A DNA stretch of 24,282 bases from JBJXFK01 sp046155505 (GCA_046155505.1 JBJXFK010000169.1:1-24282), one strand, 5' to 3'; shown: positions 14,966 through 22,746, counted from the first letter of the stretch. A program made the numbers and translations. Notes: generated by a model from the sequence alone, not told the origin.

Positions 14966-15973
14966 ATGTCGTTTTCGCCGAACGCTCGCGCCGCTCGCGC
15001 TCTCGCCGCCATCGTGCTGGCCGCCTTGCTGTCGGCGTGCGTGCCGATGGCGCAGGCGGACATTTTGCACCTGCGCGACGGCGACCGCCACTACGGAATG
15101 CTCGAACAAGAGACCGAAACTGAGATTCTGTTCCGTGTTCGACTGAAAGCCGGCGGTGCGACGATGCTCCGTCGATTCGCGCGCAGCGAGGTGATTCGAG
15201 TCGAGCGGAGTGCCGTCGACGCCCCGCCCGAGGATGTGGCGCGCGTCGAGCTGTCGCCTGCGGCGGACGGGCGAAAACTCGAAATGCGTGACGCCGAGCA
15301 AATTCTGCGCGAGGCGCTCGAGCTGCTCGATGATCAGGATCACGCGGCAGCGCTGCGCGCGTTGCAACGACTCGTCGGCGGCAGCGATCACAAATCGTTG
15401 GAATCGCTGAGTGAGATTTCGCGGGCGGCTCGCGGCATAGCGCTCGACCAACTGCTCGCGCAAACGCGTTTGAACGTGGCGCTGCGCGGCAGTCACGGGC
15501 GGCTTTTCCATTTGCAGTATGTTTCGCCGTTCGAGGCACTCGCGATGGCGGCTCTGCTCGAGAAACTGCAAACCGAAAACGTCGACGCCCTGTTCGCCGG
15601 GCGCAGCGTCGCAAGCTGGGCCGCTGAGCCGTCGGCCTACACAGGATTACGCCAGGACGCGCCCGAGATGGTCCGCAAGACGCGACTTGCCGCCGCGGCG
15701 GTCGCGGCGCGATTGCGATTTGACTCGCACGTCCGAACCGACGCATCGCTGCGCGGCAAGTTGATCGTCCTTCGCGACCAACTCACCGCGCTCGCCGCGC
15801 ATGTCCGCGCGATGACCGGCTTTACGCAACTCGGCGCGATCGACGACGAAAGCGACCCGACGCTGATCGAGGCCCGACGACTCGCCGCGTCGCAACCGAC
15901 GACAGCGCATGCAACACAGCCAAGTTCGCAACCCATCACCCCAACCAGCCGCCCGAGCGAGGAGCAGCCGTGA
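14966..15973 (+). CDS. Lipoprotein of unknown function upstream of purC
   Basis: 335 aa, predicted lipoprotein: a basic start, a hydrophobic run (ALAAIVLAALL) and the lipobox LSAC with Cys25. The segment right after it (ADILHLRDGDRHYGMLEQETETEILFRV) resembles the small beta unit found in exported Planctomycete proteins that start with 'ILHLRDG' repeats; I do not assign a family. A helical region follows (about 100-300: ILREALELLDDQDHAAALRALQRLV and others), possibly TPR-like, then a Thr/Pro/Ser-rich tail. The ATG at 14966 is chosen because it lies one helical turn after a perfect TATAAT, and because the signal peptide starts there. The stop overlaps the purC start (GTGA), an odd pairing of an envelope lipoprotein with a purine enzyme. 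Confidence 0.75.
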   Translation: MSFSPNARAARALAAIVLAALLSACVPMAQADILHLRDGDRHYGMLEQETETEILFRVRLKAGGATMLRRFARSEVIRVERSAVDAPPEDVARVELSPAADGRKLEMRDAEQILREALELLDDQDHAAALRALQRLVGGSDHKSLESLSEISRAARGIALDQLLAQTRLNVALRGSHGRLFHLQYVSPFEALAMAALLEKLQTENVDALFAGRSVASWAAEPSAYTGLRQDAPEMVRKTRLAAAAVAARLRFDSHVRTDASLRGKLIVLRDQLTALAAHVRAMTGFTQLGAIDDESDPTLIEARRLAASQPTTAHATQPSSQPITPTSRPSEEQP

Positions 15974-16935
15974 GCGACGCCGTTCGATACACAGACATGC
16001 CGGGCCTCAAAGCACGCGGCAAAGTGCGCGACATTTATGACCTTGGCGATCGGCTGATGATCGTTGCCAGCGATCGCATCTCGGCCTTCGACGTGGTGAT
16101 GGACGACCCGGTGCCGGGCAAGGGCCGATTGCTGACGCAAATGTCGCGTTTTTGGCTCGAAACGCTGCCCGCGTGTTCGCCGCACCATCTCGAATATGTG
16201 GTCGCTCGCGATCGTGTGCCGCCCGGATACGAAAAATTTTCCGAGCAGCTCGACGGCCGCGCGATGGTGGTCAAGAAGGCGGTCGTCCTGCCGATCGAGT
16301 GCGTGGTGCGCGGCTATATCGTCGGCGGCGGCTGGAAGGAGTATCAGCAGTGCGGCGCGATCAGCGGCGTCAAGCTGCCGGCGGGATTGCGGCTGGCCGA
16401 CAAACTGCCCGAGCCGATTTTCACGCCGAGCACCAAGGCCGCGAGCGGGCATGATGAGCCGATTTCGTTTGAGCGGGCGTGTGAAATCGTGCACGACCCG
16501 ATGCCGCGGATGAGCCCGACATGGTTCCCGGCGATGATGGCCCAAGTCGTCTCGTTTGATCGCGACTATGGCCGTCGGCTGATGACCGACGCACGAGATC
16601 GCTCGCTCGCGATCTACGCCCAGGCCGCTGCCCACGCCGCGGCGCGGGGGATCATCATCGCCGACACCAAATTCGAGTTCGGCCTCTACGTCGGTCCGGA
16701 GCGCACCGAGCTGATTTTGATCGACGAAGCCCTGACGCCCGACTCGTCGCGCTTCTGGCCCGCCGACGGCTGGAAGCCGGGCACGAATCCGCCGAGCTAT
16801 GACAAACAATTTTTGCGCGACTATCTCGAAACGCTCACTTGGCAGAAGCAACCGCCCCCGCCGCCGATCCCGGCGGACGTGATCGAACGAACGCTGGCGA
16901 AGTATCGCGAGGCGTGCGAGCGGCTGACGACGTGA
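15970..16935 (+). CDS. purC: Phosphoribosylaminoimidazole-succinocarboxamide synthase
   Basis: SAICAR synthetase: ATP-dependent ligation of aspartate to CAIR in de novo purine synthesis, cytoplasmic. 321 aa, the longer class of the family. Clear markers: KARGKVRDIYDLGDRLMIVASDRISAFDVVM at the N-terminus, VVKKAVVLPIECVVRGYIVGGGWKEYQ, FTPSTKAASGHDEPISF, IIIADTKFEFG and LILIDEALTPDSSRFWP. GTG start with GAGGAG at 15959-15964, overlapping the upstream stop. A short Pro-rich loop (QPPPPPIP) precedes the last helix. All expected motifs are present, so it should be active. Confidence 0.97.
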   Translation: MSDAVRYTDMPGLKARGKVRDIYDLGDRLMIVASDRISAFDVVMDDPVPGKGRLLTQMSRFWLETLPACSPHHLEYVVARDRVPPGYEKFSEQLDGRAMVVKKAVVLPIECVVRGYIVGGGWKEYQQCGAISGVKLPAGLRLADKLPEPIFTPSTKAASGHDEPISFERACEIVHDPMPRMSPTWFPAMMAQVVSFDRDYGRRLMTDARDRSLAIYAQAAAHAAARGIIIADTKFEFGLYVGPERTELILIDEALTPDSSRFWPADGWKPGTNPPSYDKQFLRDYLETLTWQKQPPPPPIPADVIERTLAKYREACERLTT

Positions 16936-17054
16936 TCAGTAAACCATCAGTTCGCAACTGCATTGCGTGATCGAAGCCCCGCGCGCCACGGAGCAACACG
17001 TCGAAGTGGCGACGTCGCCGTATGTAGAGCGCCGTTCTACTACGCGGCTTACCC

Positions 17055-17142
17055 CACTCGCTCGCGCTCGGGGTTCGGATGCGGCTCGCTACCGCTCGCG
17101 TTCACGCGCTTGCGTTCACTCGCTTGCGCTTCGCGTTCGGAT
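17055..17142. repeat. Two copies of a 26-nt CACTCGCT..GTTCGGAT repeat
   Basis: 17055-17080 and 17117-17142 match at 22 of 26 positions, separated by further related GCTCGCGTTC/GCTTGCGTTC words. They lie in the 263-nt spacer after purC (16936-17198), in which I see no gene. The pattern looks like a decayed dispersed repeat. Confidence 0.6.
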
Positions 17143-17198
17143 CGCTGGCGCGATACCGTCACGAGAGCCGAGCGCCACTTGCGACCGCGAACCGCCCA

Positions 17199-17477
17199 CT
17201 ACATATTGCTGTACAGCTCCGCCCATTCCTCGGGGCCGTTCCAGCGCAGAATCATGTGCGCGACCTGGCCCGGCCAGCCGGTTTCGACCGTATGCGTGCG
17301 AACGTAGATTTCGGCTCCGGGGCGAATCGCATCGGCGACGCCGGCCGCGAGCAGTTCTGGCATGATGCCGCCGAAGATTTTCGACGCATAGGTGATGACG
17401 ATCGCGTCCGGCTCGACGCGCACGGCGTCGATCACATGTCGCTGGTAGTCCGCCGCTATGATGTCGCGTTCATTCAT
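17199..17477 (-). CDS. Hypothetical 92-aa protein, divergent from the heparinase-like gene
   Basis: I do not recognise a family. From the ATG at 17477 the product is 92 aa, soluble, mixed alpha/beta by eye (RHVIDAVRVEPDAIVITYASK, GGIMPELLAAGVADAIRPGAEIYVRTH, HMILRWNGPEEWAELYSNM), with no signal peptide. A longer frame begins at 17579 but would run deep into the heparinase-like gene. The coding look is good (ordered hydrophobic pattern, acidic and basic balance), but there is no ribosome site. TATCAT on the minus strand at 17491-17496 could be a -10 giving a very short leader. Its 5' end nearly touches the start of the plus-strand gene. Confidence 0.55.
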   Translation of the reverse strand: MNERDIIAADYQRHVIDAVRVEPDAIVITYASKIFGGIMPELLAAGVADAIRPGAEIYVRTHTVETGWPGQVAHMILRWNGPEEWAELYSNM

Positions 17478-17490
17478 GGTGGTGGGTAAG

Positions 17491-19806
17491 ATGATACTTC
17501 GATCGGTCGCTTTGGGCATCGCACTGCTACTGACCGTCTCGGTCGGCGCTGCGACGCATCCGCGTTTTCTAGTGAGCACCGACGACGTGCCGCGTTTGCG
17601 CCATGCCTGCGGCCTCAGCGAACCGGCGAACGTGGCCGAGTGGGGCCGGCATGGCTGGGCGGCCGACGACTACCGAGCCGTGCGGTCGGCCACGATCCCG
17701 GCGCTCGAAGCGCTCGTGAGCGGTGCGGACGATGATGATGAGACGATTCCCGGCGAGTTGATCGCCGCCGCGTTTATGCACCTGGTTGCGCCGACCGATG
17801 CACACGATCCGAAACGGATGAAGCTGATCGCTGCGGCGCTGCGGCGACCGCCGGTGCTGGGCGACGACGCGCTCGAACTCGTCATCACGCTCGATTGGTG
17901 CTGGACGGCGATCGACCCCGCGGCGCGGCGCGATTTCCTGCTCAACCTGCGCGAGCACAACAGGCCGCTGCGACCGAGCGACAGTCCGATCGATCATCGT
18001 GCGTTTCGCGAACGGCTGACGTTGCTGCTCGCGGCGGCGCTGTTTGACGAAACGGACGAAAGTTCGCCGAGCTGGGTGTCGTATCGAAAGGCGATTCTCG
18101 ATGCCGGTAAGGCATGGATCGAACGGGCGCTGCCCAACTATCTCGCAATGCGCGGCGGCATTCCCAGCAGCCCCGCCAGCGCAGCCGAGGAAGAGTGCGA
18201 CGCGGCGATGATCATCGAGATCGCCGGGCTAATTCTGGGCGAGCCGCAATGGGAGCGTCACGGCGAGCGGGCGGCGCGTATGCTCGAACACTATCTGTTC
18301 ACGGCGGATGCACGATTCGACGCCCAGTTTGTGCGCGACGACGGCGACAGCGCCGCGCCGCTGCCGCGGCGCGAGTGGGCCGGCATGCAGCCGCTGACGG
18401 CGCACCTGCACGCGACGCGCACGCGCGATGGCAGTGCGGCGTGGGTTGCGTCGCGCGTTTTTGCGAGCGATGGATCATCGAAAGAACTCGGCGCACTGGG
18501 CCGCGATTTGTGGCGCTGGGTGCCGATCGCATTTCCGCTGAACGATGTCCCGGTGGCCGACGTCGCACAATTGCCGCCAATGCGGAATCTCGATGGTGCG
18601 GTGGTCTTTCGCGGCGCGTCGAGCGAGTTGCCGATCACAATCTGGTGCGACGCGGGGCAGCGGTATCTGCGCACGCGACAGCACTACGACGCCGGGCATT
18701 TTCTCGTGCGTTGCGGCGGGAATTTGATCGTCGATGCGGCGGAGGACATTGTGCGCGATGCGAGCACGAGCCGCGGCGGGCAAATGCGACTGGGCCGCGA
18801 GCGCGAGGCGTTCGACTTTGAGCAGTTTCTCAGCGGCACGATCGCGCACAACTGCATGAACTTCTGGGAGCCGACGCGGGCCATGCACTGGCGTGGCAAG
18901 CGATATCTCACGCTCGGCGGACAGGTGCCGCTCGAACCGCCGACGCTCGATTTTTCGCAGCCGGGCAGTGCGCGCGAGACGAGTCGCGTACTCGCGGCAG
19001 GTACGCGCGAAGACGTGGGCTATGTCGTGATTGACCTAAGCGGTGCGTATGACGCGCGCGATGTGGCCCGATATCGGCGCGAATTTGTGTTTCACGCGGC
19101 GGGGCTGCTCGTCATCGTTGATCGCGTCGAGTTGACCGATCGGCGCGTGATGCCGACGTGGGTGCTGAACATTCCGGCACCGCCCGCGATCGACGGCTGC
19201 GCACTTTCCGCGAACGATCGCGCGATGGGCAGCAGTGAGCGCGGCGGCGTATGGCGGCCGACCAATGCTGAGTCGATGCGCTGGAGCGAGCGCGGCGGTA
19301 ACGCCCGTTTTTTTCCGATTTTGCCCGCCGAGCGAAAGGTCGCAATCGTCGGCGGACCGGCGACGCGAATCGCCGCTGACGGTGACGCATCACTGAGCTA
19401 TGTCGGCGGTGATGCCGATGGTTTCGAAAGGATCATCAATCCGACGAGCCGCGTGACGGCTCAGAATGCGTGGTATCGCGTCGGCAAGCAGCCGCGCACG
19501 TCGCCGACGGTGCTGGGCGAGGCCCGTTGGGGAAGAATTGAGATCGAGCCGGCCAGCGCTGCACGCGAACACGTATTCGCACACGCGATTGTGATCAATG
19601 CCGATGCGGCGGGCGATGCGGGCGAGTTGGTGAGCACTGCCGGCCCTGATTTTCAGGAGATTCGATGGACGCGCGGTGGTCGCGTGATTGCGATTCGCGT
19701 GATTGCAAACGATTGCGGCGGAAGCGTGAACGATAGCGACGGCAGTCCTTGGACGTTTCCAAATGGGATCGAGCCGAGCGCCGCGCTGCGCTGCGTACAA
19801 CCTTAG
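17491..19806 (+). CDS. Secreted heparinase II/III-like protein
   Basis: 771 aa from the ATG at 17491, chosen because the signal peptide begins there (MILRSVALGIALLLTVSVGA, cleavage near residue 20); ATGs at 17458 and 17476 are alternatives. Mature start THPRFLVSTDDVPRLR is the usual opening of bacterial heparinase/alginate-lyase-like proteins. A helical toroid region spans about 50-350. The C-terminal beta region has the family features RQHYDAGHFLVRCGGNLIVDAAED, SGTIAHNCMNFWEP and FVFHAAGLLVIVDRVELTD. Members cleave uronic-acid polysaccharides by beta-elimination; the substrate here cannot be named. It is exported, stands alone, and no sulfatase or transporter is adjacent in the window. Confidence 0.75.
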   Translation: MILRSVALGIALLLTVSVGAATHPRFLVSTDDVPRLRHACGLSEPANVAEWGRHGWAADDYRAVRSATIPALEALVSGADDDDETIPGELIAAAFMHLVAPTDAHDPKRMKLIAAALRRPPVLGDDALELVITLDWCWTAIDPAARRDFLLNLREHNRPLRPSDSPIDHRAFRERLTLLLAAALFDETDESSPSWVSYRKAILDAGKAWIERALPNYLAMRGGIPSSPASAAEEECDAAMIIEIAGLILGEPQWERHGERAARMLEHYLFTADARFDAQFVRDDGDSAAPLPRREWAGMQPLTAHLHATRTRDGSAAWVASRVFASDGSSKELGALGRDLWRWVPIAFPLNDVPVADVAQLPPMRNLDGAVVFRGASSELPITIWCDAGQRYLRTRQHYDAGHFLVRCGGNLIVDAAEDIVRDASTSRGGQMRLGREREAFDFEQFLSGTIAHNCMNFWEPTRAMHWRGKRYLTLGGQVPLEPPTLDFSQPGSARETSRVLAAGTREDVGYVVIDLSGAYDARDVARYRREFVFHAAGLLVIVDRVELTDRRVMPTWVLNIPAPPAIDGCALSANDRAMGSSERGGVWRPTNAESMRWSERGGNARFFPILPAERKVAIVGGPATRIAADGDASLSYVGGDADGFERIINPTSRVTAQNAWYRVGKQPRTSPTVLGEARWGRIEIEPASAAREHVFAHAIVINADAAGDAGELVSTAGPDFQEIRWTRGGRVIAIRVIANDCGGSVNDSDGSPWTFPNGIEPSAALRCVQP

Positions 19807-19825
19807 TTGCAGGGCGCGCGCGGCA

Positions 19826-19846
19826 AGTGGGTACTCGTTACCCACT
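19826..19846. other. 8-bp stem-loop after the heparinase-like gene
   Basis: AGTGGGTA 19826-19833 and TACCCACT 19839-19846 are perfect complements around a 5-nt loop, 20 nt after the stop codon. There is no T-run. It may help 3' end formation. Confidence 0.5.
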
Positions 19847-20079
19847 CGCATTTCCCACCCCGCGCTTTACCCGCCCACCACTGCGCATTGGCTTCGTGCA
19901 TACGGATCGCCCGCAAGCGCATTAGCTGCATCAGAATCGACACTTGCACGCGCGCGGACCGAAAACGCGTGGCGGCGATGCGTGTGGCATGGCAGTTGCA
20001 AGCAACGCGAATTGTCTGGCGGACGAGTTCCGAATGGGAGCCCGGCAACTCGTTCACAGCAACGGTCCGCGTGTCTCAC

Positions 20080-20261
20080 TCGGGCCGATTTCTGGTGATG
20101 TTCATGGTGCTTTTTGAACATCCCCCGAACCGTGGCAGGGACCTCGTCGAACTGGAAGTGAGAGCCCAGCAACTTCCTGGCGGGGTCCCGGCTTTACATC
20201 CTCTGCCAACGTAGATTGGCTTTACGGCCGGCGGGAGTAACATCCCGCCGGTTGTTTTTTT
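20080..20261 (+). ncRNA. Candidate structured small RNA ending in an intrinsic terminator
   Basis: No gene is credible here, but nested complementarity is dense. TCGGG 20080-20084 pairs with CCCGA 20124-20128, enclosing GATGTTCA 20097-20104 / TGAACATC 20115-20122. GGCAG 20134-20138 / CTGCC 20203-20207 encloses GGACC 20139-20143 / GGTCC 20184-20188, which encloses GGAAGT 20154-20159 / ACTTCC 20172-20177. GCCAA 20205-20209 / TTGGC 20216-20220 competes with the outer CTGCC arm. A terminator follows. I cannot match it to 6S, tmRNA, SRP, RNase P RNA or a riboswitch I know. It could be a stand-alone sRNA or a terminated leader. The 5' end is not determined. Confidence 0.45.
20228..20261 (+). terminator. 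Intrinsic terminator
   Basis: A perfect 9-bp GC stem CCGGCGGGA 20228-20236 / TCCCGCCGG 20243-20251 with a 6-nt loop is followed by a T-run (TTGTTTTTTT, 20252-20261). This is the only textbook rho-independent terminator in the window. It acts on the plus strand, ending the candidate RNA or read-through from the heparinase-like gene. Confidence 0.9.
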
Positions 20262-20580
20262 CATTGTTACGCTGTCCACCTCTACGCGATTCGTTTTTCG
20301 GACGTGTCGCGCGCCGCGCGCGTGCCCGAGATTGTCTGATCTTGAGACCCGGCTGACGACGCCCGCGACGGAGCACGCTCGCGCCGACTCGACACCCGCA
20401 GTGCAATTCGAACGTCTATCCGATAAATCAATGGTGGACGCCGCGACGCGACGGTATAGTCTCCCCCGGTGATTCGAAGGCGTTGTCGAACCGATACCAC
20501 GCAGGGCGAAGCGAAGTCGGGCGCAAAGCTCGGCAAGCTGGATAATTTGTCCGACCGACGTGTTCGGGGGAATGGGTAAT
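20262..20580 (+). other. Leader region of the sigma factor gene, no gene seen
   Basis: 319 nt between the terminator and the sigma factor start. I see no ORF with coding character. TATAGT at 20455-20460 is a fair -10 without a clear -35, which would give a leader of about 115 nt. GATAAT at 20541-20546 is another -10 candidate. Nothing else stands out. Confidence 0.4.
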
Positions 20581-21474
20581 ATGGCGTCCAAGCTCAACTC
20601 AGTTCTCGGCGACTACCTGCGCGAGATCAAGCATTACGCGCTGCTCACCGCCGAGGAGGAGCGCGAGCTCGGCACGATCATCCAAGCCGCCGCCGCGGGT
20701 GAGCAGAAATTCTCCGCCGGCGAGATCGGCCCTAGCGAATACGAGCAGATGCAGCGCGCCGCCGCCGAAGCGCGCAACAAGATGATCCAGGCCAATCTGC
20801 GGCTCGTCATCAGCGTCGCGAAGGGTTTTTCGCATCGCGGCCTGCCGATGGAAGATCTCGTCAACGAAGGCAACGTGGGCTTGATGAGCGCGGTCGATCG
20901 GTTTGACCCGACCGTCGGCTCGCGCTTCAGCACCTACGCGAGCTACTGGATCGATCAGGCGATTCGCCGCGCGGTGCAAAATTCGTCGCAGATGATTCAC
21001 ATCCCGAGCTACCTCATGGAGCAGATCGGGCACATGAAGCTCGCGATGCGCGAGCTCGAGGCGCGGCTGAGTCGCCCGGCGACCCTTCAGGAACTGAGCG
21101 ACCACATGGAAATTTCGCCGCGCAAGGCGGCGGCGATCTCGCAGGCGATCAAGGCTTGCACCTGTCCTACTCAGGAATCGTCGAGCGATGACGGCGTGTC
21201 ACTGACCGCGTCGCTGCCGGACACGCGCACGCCCTCGCCGGCGGATCAGGTGTTCAGCGACAGCGATGCCGATTTTGTAGGAGCGATCTTGAACAAGATC
21301 ACCGACCGGGAGGCCAAGGTTCTGAAGATGCGCTACGGCCTGACCAACAAGAACGGCAAGCGCATGACGCTCAAGGAAATCGGCGATGCGGTCGGCCTGA
21401 CGCGCGAGCGCGTGCGGCAGATCGAGAAGGAAGCCCGCATCAAGCTCGAAGAGCAGGCCAAGGGCGAGCGCTAA
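20581..21474 (+). CDS. RNA polymerase sigma-70 family factor (RpoD-related, group 2/3 size)
   Basis: Sigma factor of 297 aa from the ATG at 20581; GGGGGA at 20565-20570 is about 10 nt upstream. GTG 20560 and ATG 20572 are possible longer starts. There is no region 1.1. Region 1.2 (LGDYLREIKHYALLTAEEERELG), region 2 (ANLRLVISVAKGFSHRGLPMEDLVNEGNVGLMSAVDRFDP), region 3 (RPATLQELSDHMEISPRKAAAI) and region 4 with the helix-turn-helix (MTLKEIGDAVGLTRERVRQIEKEA) are all present. Region 2.4 differs from housekeeping RpoD: WIDQAI instead of WIRQAI, and QMIHIP instead of RTIRIP. It is therefore probably an alternative or lineage-specific factor rather than the vegetative one. It is preceded by a long leader with a possible promoter. 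Confidence 0.9.
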   Translation: MASKLNSVLGDYLREIKHYALLTAEEERELGTIIQAAAAGEQKFSAGEIGPSEYEQMQRAAAEARNKMIQANLRLVISVAKGFSHRGLPMEDLVNEGNVGLMSAVDRFDPTVGSRFSTYASYWIDQAIRRAVQNSSQMIHIPSYLMEQIGHMKLAMRELEARLSRPATLQELSDHMEISPRKAAAISQAIKACTCPTQESSSDDGVSLTASLPDTRTPSPADQVFSDSDADFVGAILNKITDREAKVLKMRYGLTNKNGKRMTLKEIGDAVGLTRERVRQIEKEARIKLEEQAKGER

Positions 21475-21542
21475 CGCGCGGCGTTGAGACGCGAAGGGGC
21501 AAATGCGTTCTGCGCTTCGGTCCCCCAGGCGCCTCGCGTTGT

Positions 21543-21548
21543 TACAAT
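21543..21548 (+). promoter_or_regulatory. -10 box of yacG, leaderless
   Basis: TACAAT (5 of 6 to TATAAT) lies 6 nt before the yacG ATG, the same spacing as at 14954. There is no ribosome site and no clear -35. Confidence 0.5.
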
Positions 21549-21554
21549 TCCGGG

Positions 21555-21764
21555 ATGAAGTCGTACGTCTGCTGCACCTGCCAGAAACTCTGCCCGCTTG
21601 AGGGCTGCCTACCCGCGCTATATCCGTTCTGCTCCGATCGCTGCAAGATGGCCGATCTCGGGCGCTGGTTTCGCGGCGACTATGTGCTTTCGCGCGAGCT
21701 GACGCCGGAAGAGATCGGCGAGCACATCGGCGATGGCGGCGACGAAATCACGCCTCGGCGGTGA
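21555..21764 (+). CDS. yacG: YacG-type zinc protein (DNA gyrase inhibitor family)
   Basis: 69 aa. E. coli YacG is a four-cysteine zinc protein that binds GyrB and inhibits gyrase. Here the zinc ligands are C6-x2-C9 and C26-x3-C30, followed by the family's diagnostic DLGRW (34-38) and FRGDYVLSRE. Extra cysteines (C7, C13, C18) sit near the first pair, more than usual. The start at 21555 follows a TACAAT box by 6 nt, so the mRNA is probably leaderless and independent of the sigma gene 80 nt upstream. Its 3' end overlaps the convergent LD-carboxypeptidase gene by 17 nt. Confidence 0.88.
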   Translation: MKSYVCCTCQKLCPLEGCLPALYPFCSDRCKMADLGRWFRGDYVLSRELTPEEIGEHIGDGGDEITPRR

Positions 21765-22746
21765 AGCTCACACTTTTTCCCTTGAGCAGCAGTCGCAGCG
21801 GGCGGTTGATCAGCAGTGGGCGAATCGGCCAGACGTGGCCCACGTCGCGCGTGACGACGATCGGCAGTTTGCGTTCGCGCGGCAAGTGGTATTTCAACAA
21901 TTCGAGAATCGCGGCCGTCTGATCGGGTTCGTCCTTGGTGTGGAAATCGCCGAGCAGAATGCCCGCGATGCGATCAAACCAGCCGGCGAGTTTCAGCGTG
22001 GCGAGGTAGCGATCAATGCGATAGACGGCTTCGCCAATGTCTTCGAGGGCGAGCCACGCGCCCGTTGGCTGCACACGCCGCGCGATCGGCCCGGCGAGTG
22101 TCGCGACGAGCACACTCAGGCAGCCGCCGACGATGCGTGTTCTGCCCGGTTTGAGCGTACCGCGAACCAGCGTTCCGCGAATCGTTGCGTCGGGGTTGGT
22201 CGAGTCGAAGTGTCGCGGCAGGTCTTTCCAAAATTCGCCGAGTGCCGTTCGCGCGGCCGCGGGTGGGGCGATCTTCCACGCCAGGTAGTTCGGGCAGAGC
22301 CAGTAGTACGCGCGTACGCACTTGTAGGTCGCCAGCCAATTCAGCAATCCGGTGATTTCGCTGAAGCCGCTGATGATCAGCGGGTGCTTGCGTTGTTGAA
22401 GCGACGACGGATCGATGTGCGGCAGCACCCGCCCGAGCCACGCGCCGCCGGCGAGCGCGATGATGGCGGCGGTGTGCGGGTCGTCGATCGCGCCTTGCAA
22501 ATCGCGAATGCGCGCGGCGTCGTCGATGCGCCCGCCGTGCTGCACGTCTTCGCGCGCGGCGAAGATTTTTGGCGAGTATGTCAGGCGTGATCCGGTCGGC
22601 AGGTGGCCGCAGATGAACGAGGCATAGTCGGATGCCGATGCAAATTCGAATCGATCGATGTCTTTCTGGATTGGGTTGGCGTGGGCGAGCAGGTGGATGC
22701 GGGCCGGGGTCGTGTCTTTCGCGCCGGGTCGCGTGTTTGAATTCAT
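21748..22746 (-). CDS. ldcA: Muramoyltetrapeptide (LD-) carboxypeptidase, S66 family
   Basis: LD-carboxypeptidases remove the terminal D-Ala from muropeptide tetrapeptides during cell-wall recycling; related MccF-type members cleave microcin-like peptides. 332 aa from the ATG at 22746; a longer frame to 22929 would include the hairpin repeat and is rejected. The Ser-Glu-His triad is intact: Ser129 in IISGFSEITGLLNWL (usually GYSD), Glu235 in LALEDIGEAVYRIDRYLATLKLAG, and His304 in DVGHVWP. GGAWLGRVLPHID and GGCLSVLVATLAGP are the other family blocks. No signal peptide, so cytoplasmic. Divergent from dinB, convergent with and overlapping yacG. The symbol is by family; an MccF-like role is possible. 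Confidence 0.87.
   Translation of the reverse strand: MNSNTRPGAKDTTPARIHLLAHANPIQKDIDRFEFASASDYASFICGHLPTGSRLTYSPKIFAAREDVQHGGRIDDAARIRDLQGAIDDPHTAAIIALAGGAWLGRVLPHIDPSSLQQRKHPLIISGFSEITGLLNWLATYKCVRAYYWLCPNYLAWKIAPPAAARTALGEFWKDLPRHFDSTNPDATIRGTLVRGTLKPGRTRIVGGCLSVLVATLAGPIARRVQPTGAWLALEDIGEAVYRIDRYLATLKLAGWFDRIAGILLGDFHTKDEPDQTAAILELLKYHLPRERKLPIVVTRDVGHVWPIRPLLINRPLRLLLKGKSVSFTAEA

Noticed and set aside
14949..15746. N-terminal extension of the Gfo-like frame to 610 aa
   Set aside because: The added 266 residues are Arg-rich antisense translation of the lipoprotein gene, and the Rossmann start lies after the ATG at 14948.
19807..20214. 135-aa plus-strand frame after the heparinase-like gene (and minus frames there)
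   Set aside because: No ribosome site; low coding quality; the region is better explained by RNA structure and a terminator.
20080..20261. 6S RNA, tmRNA, SRP RNA or RNase P RNA
   Set aside because: None of the conserved core sequences of these RNAs is visible on either strand.
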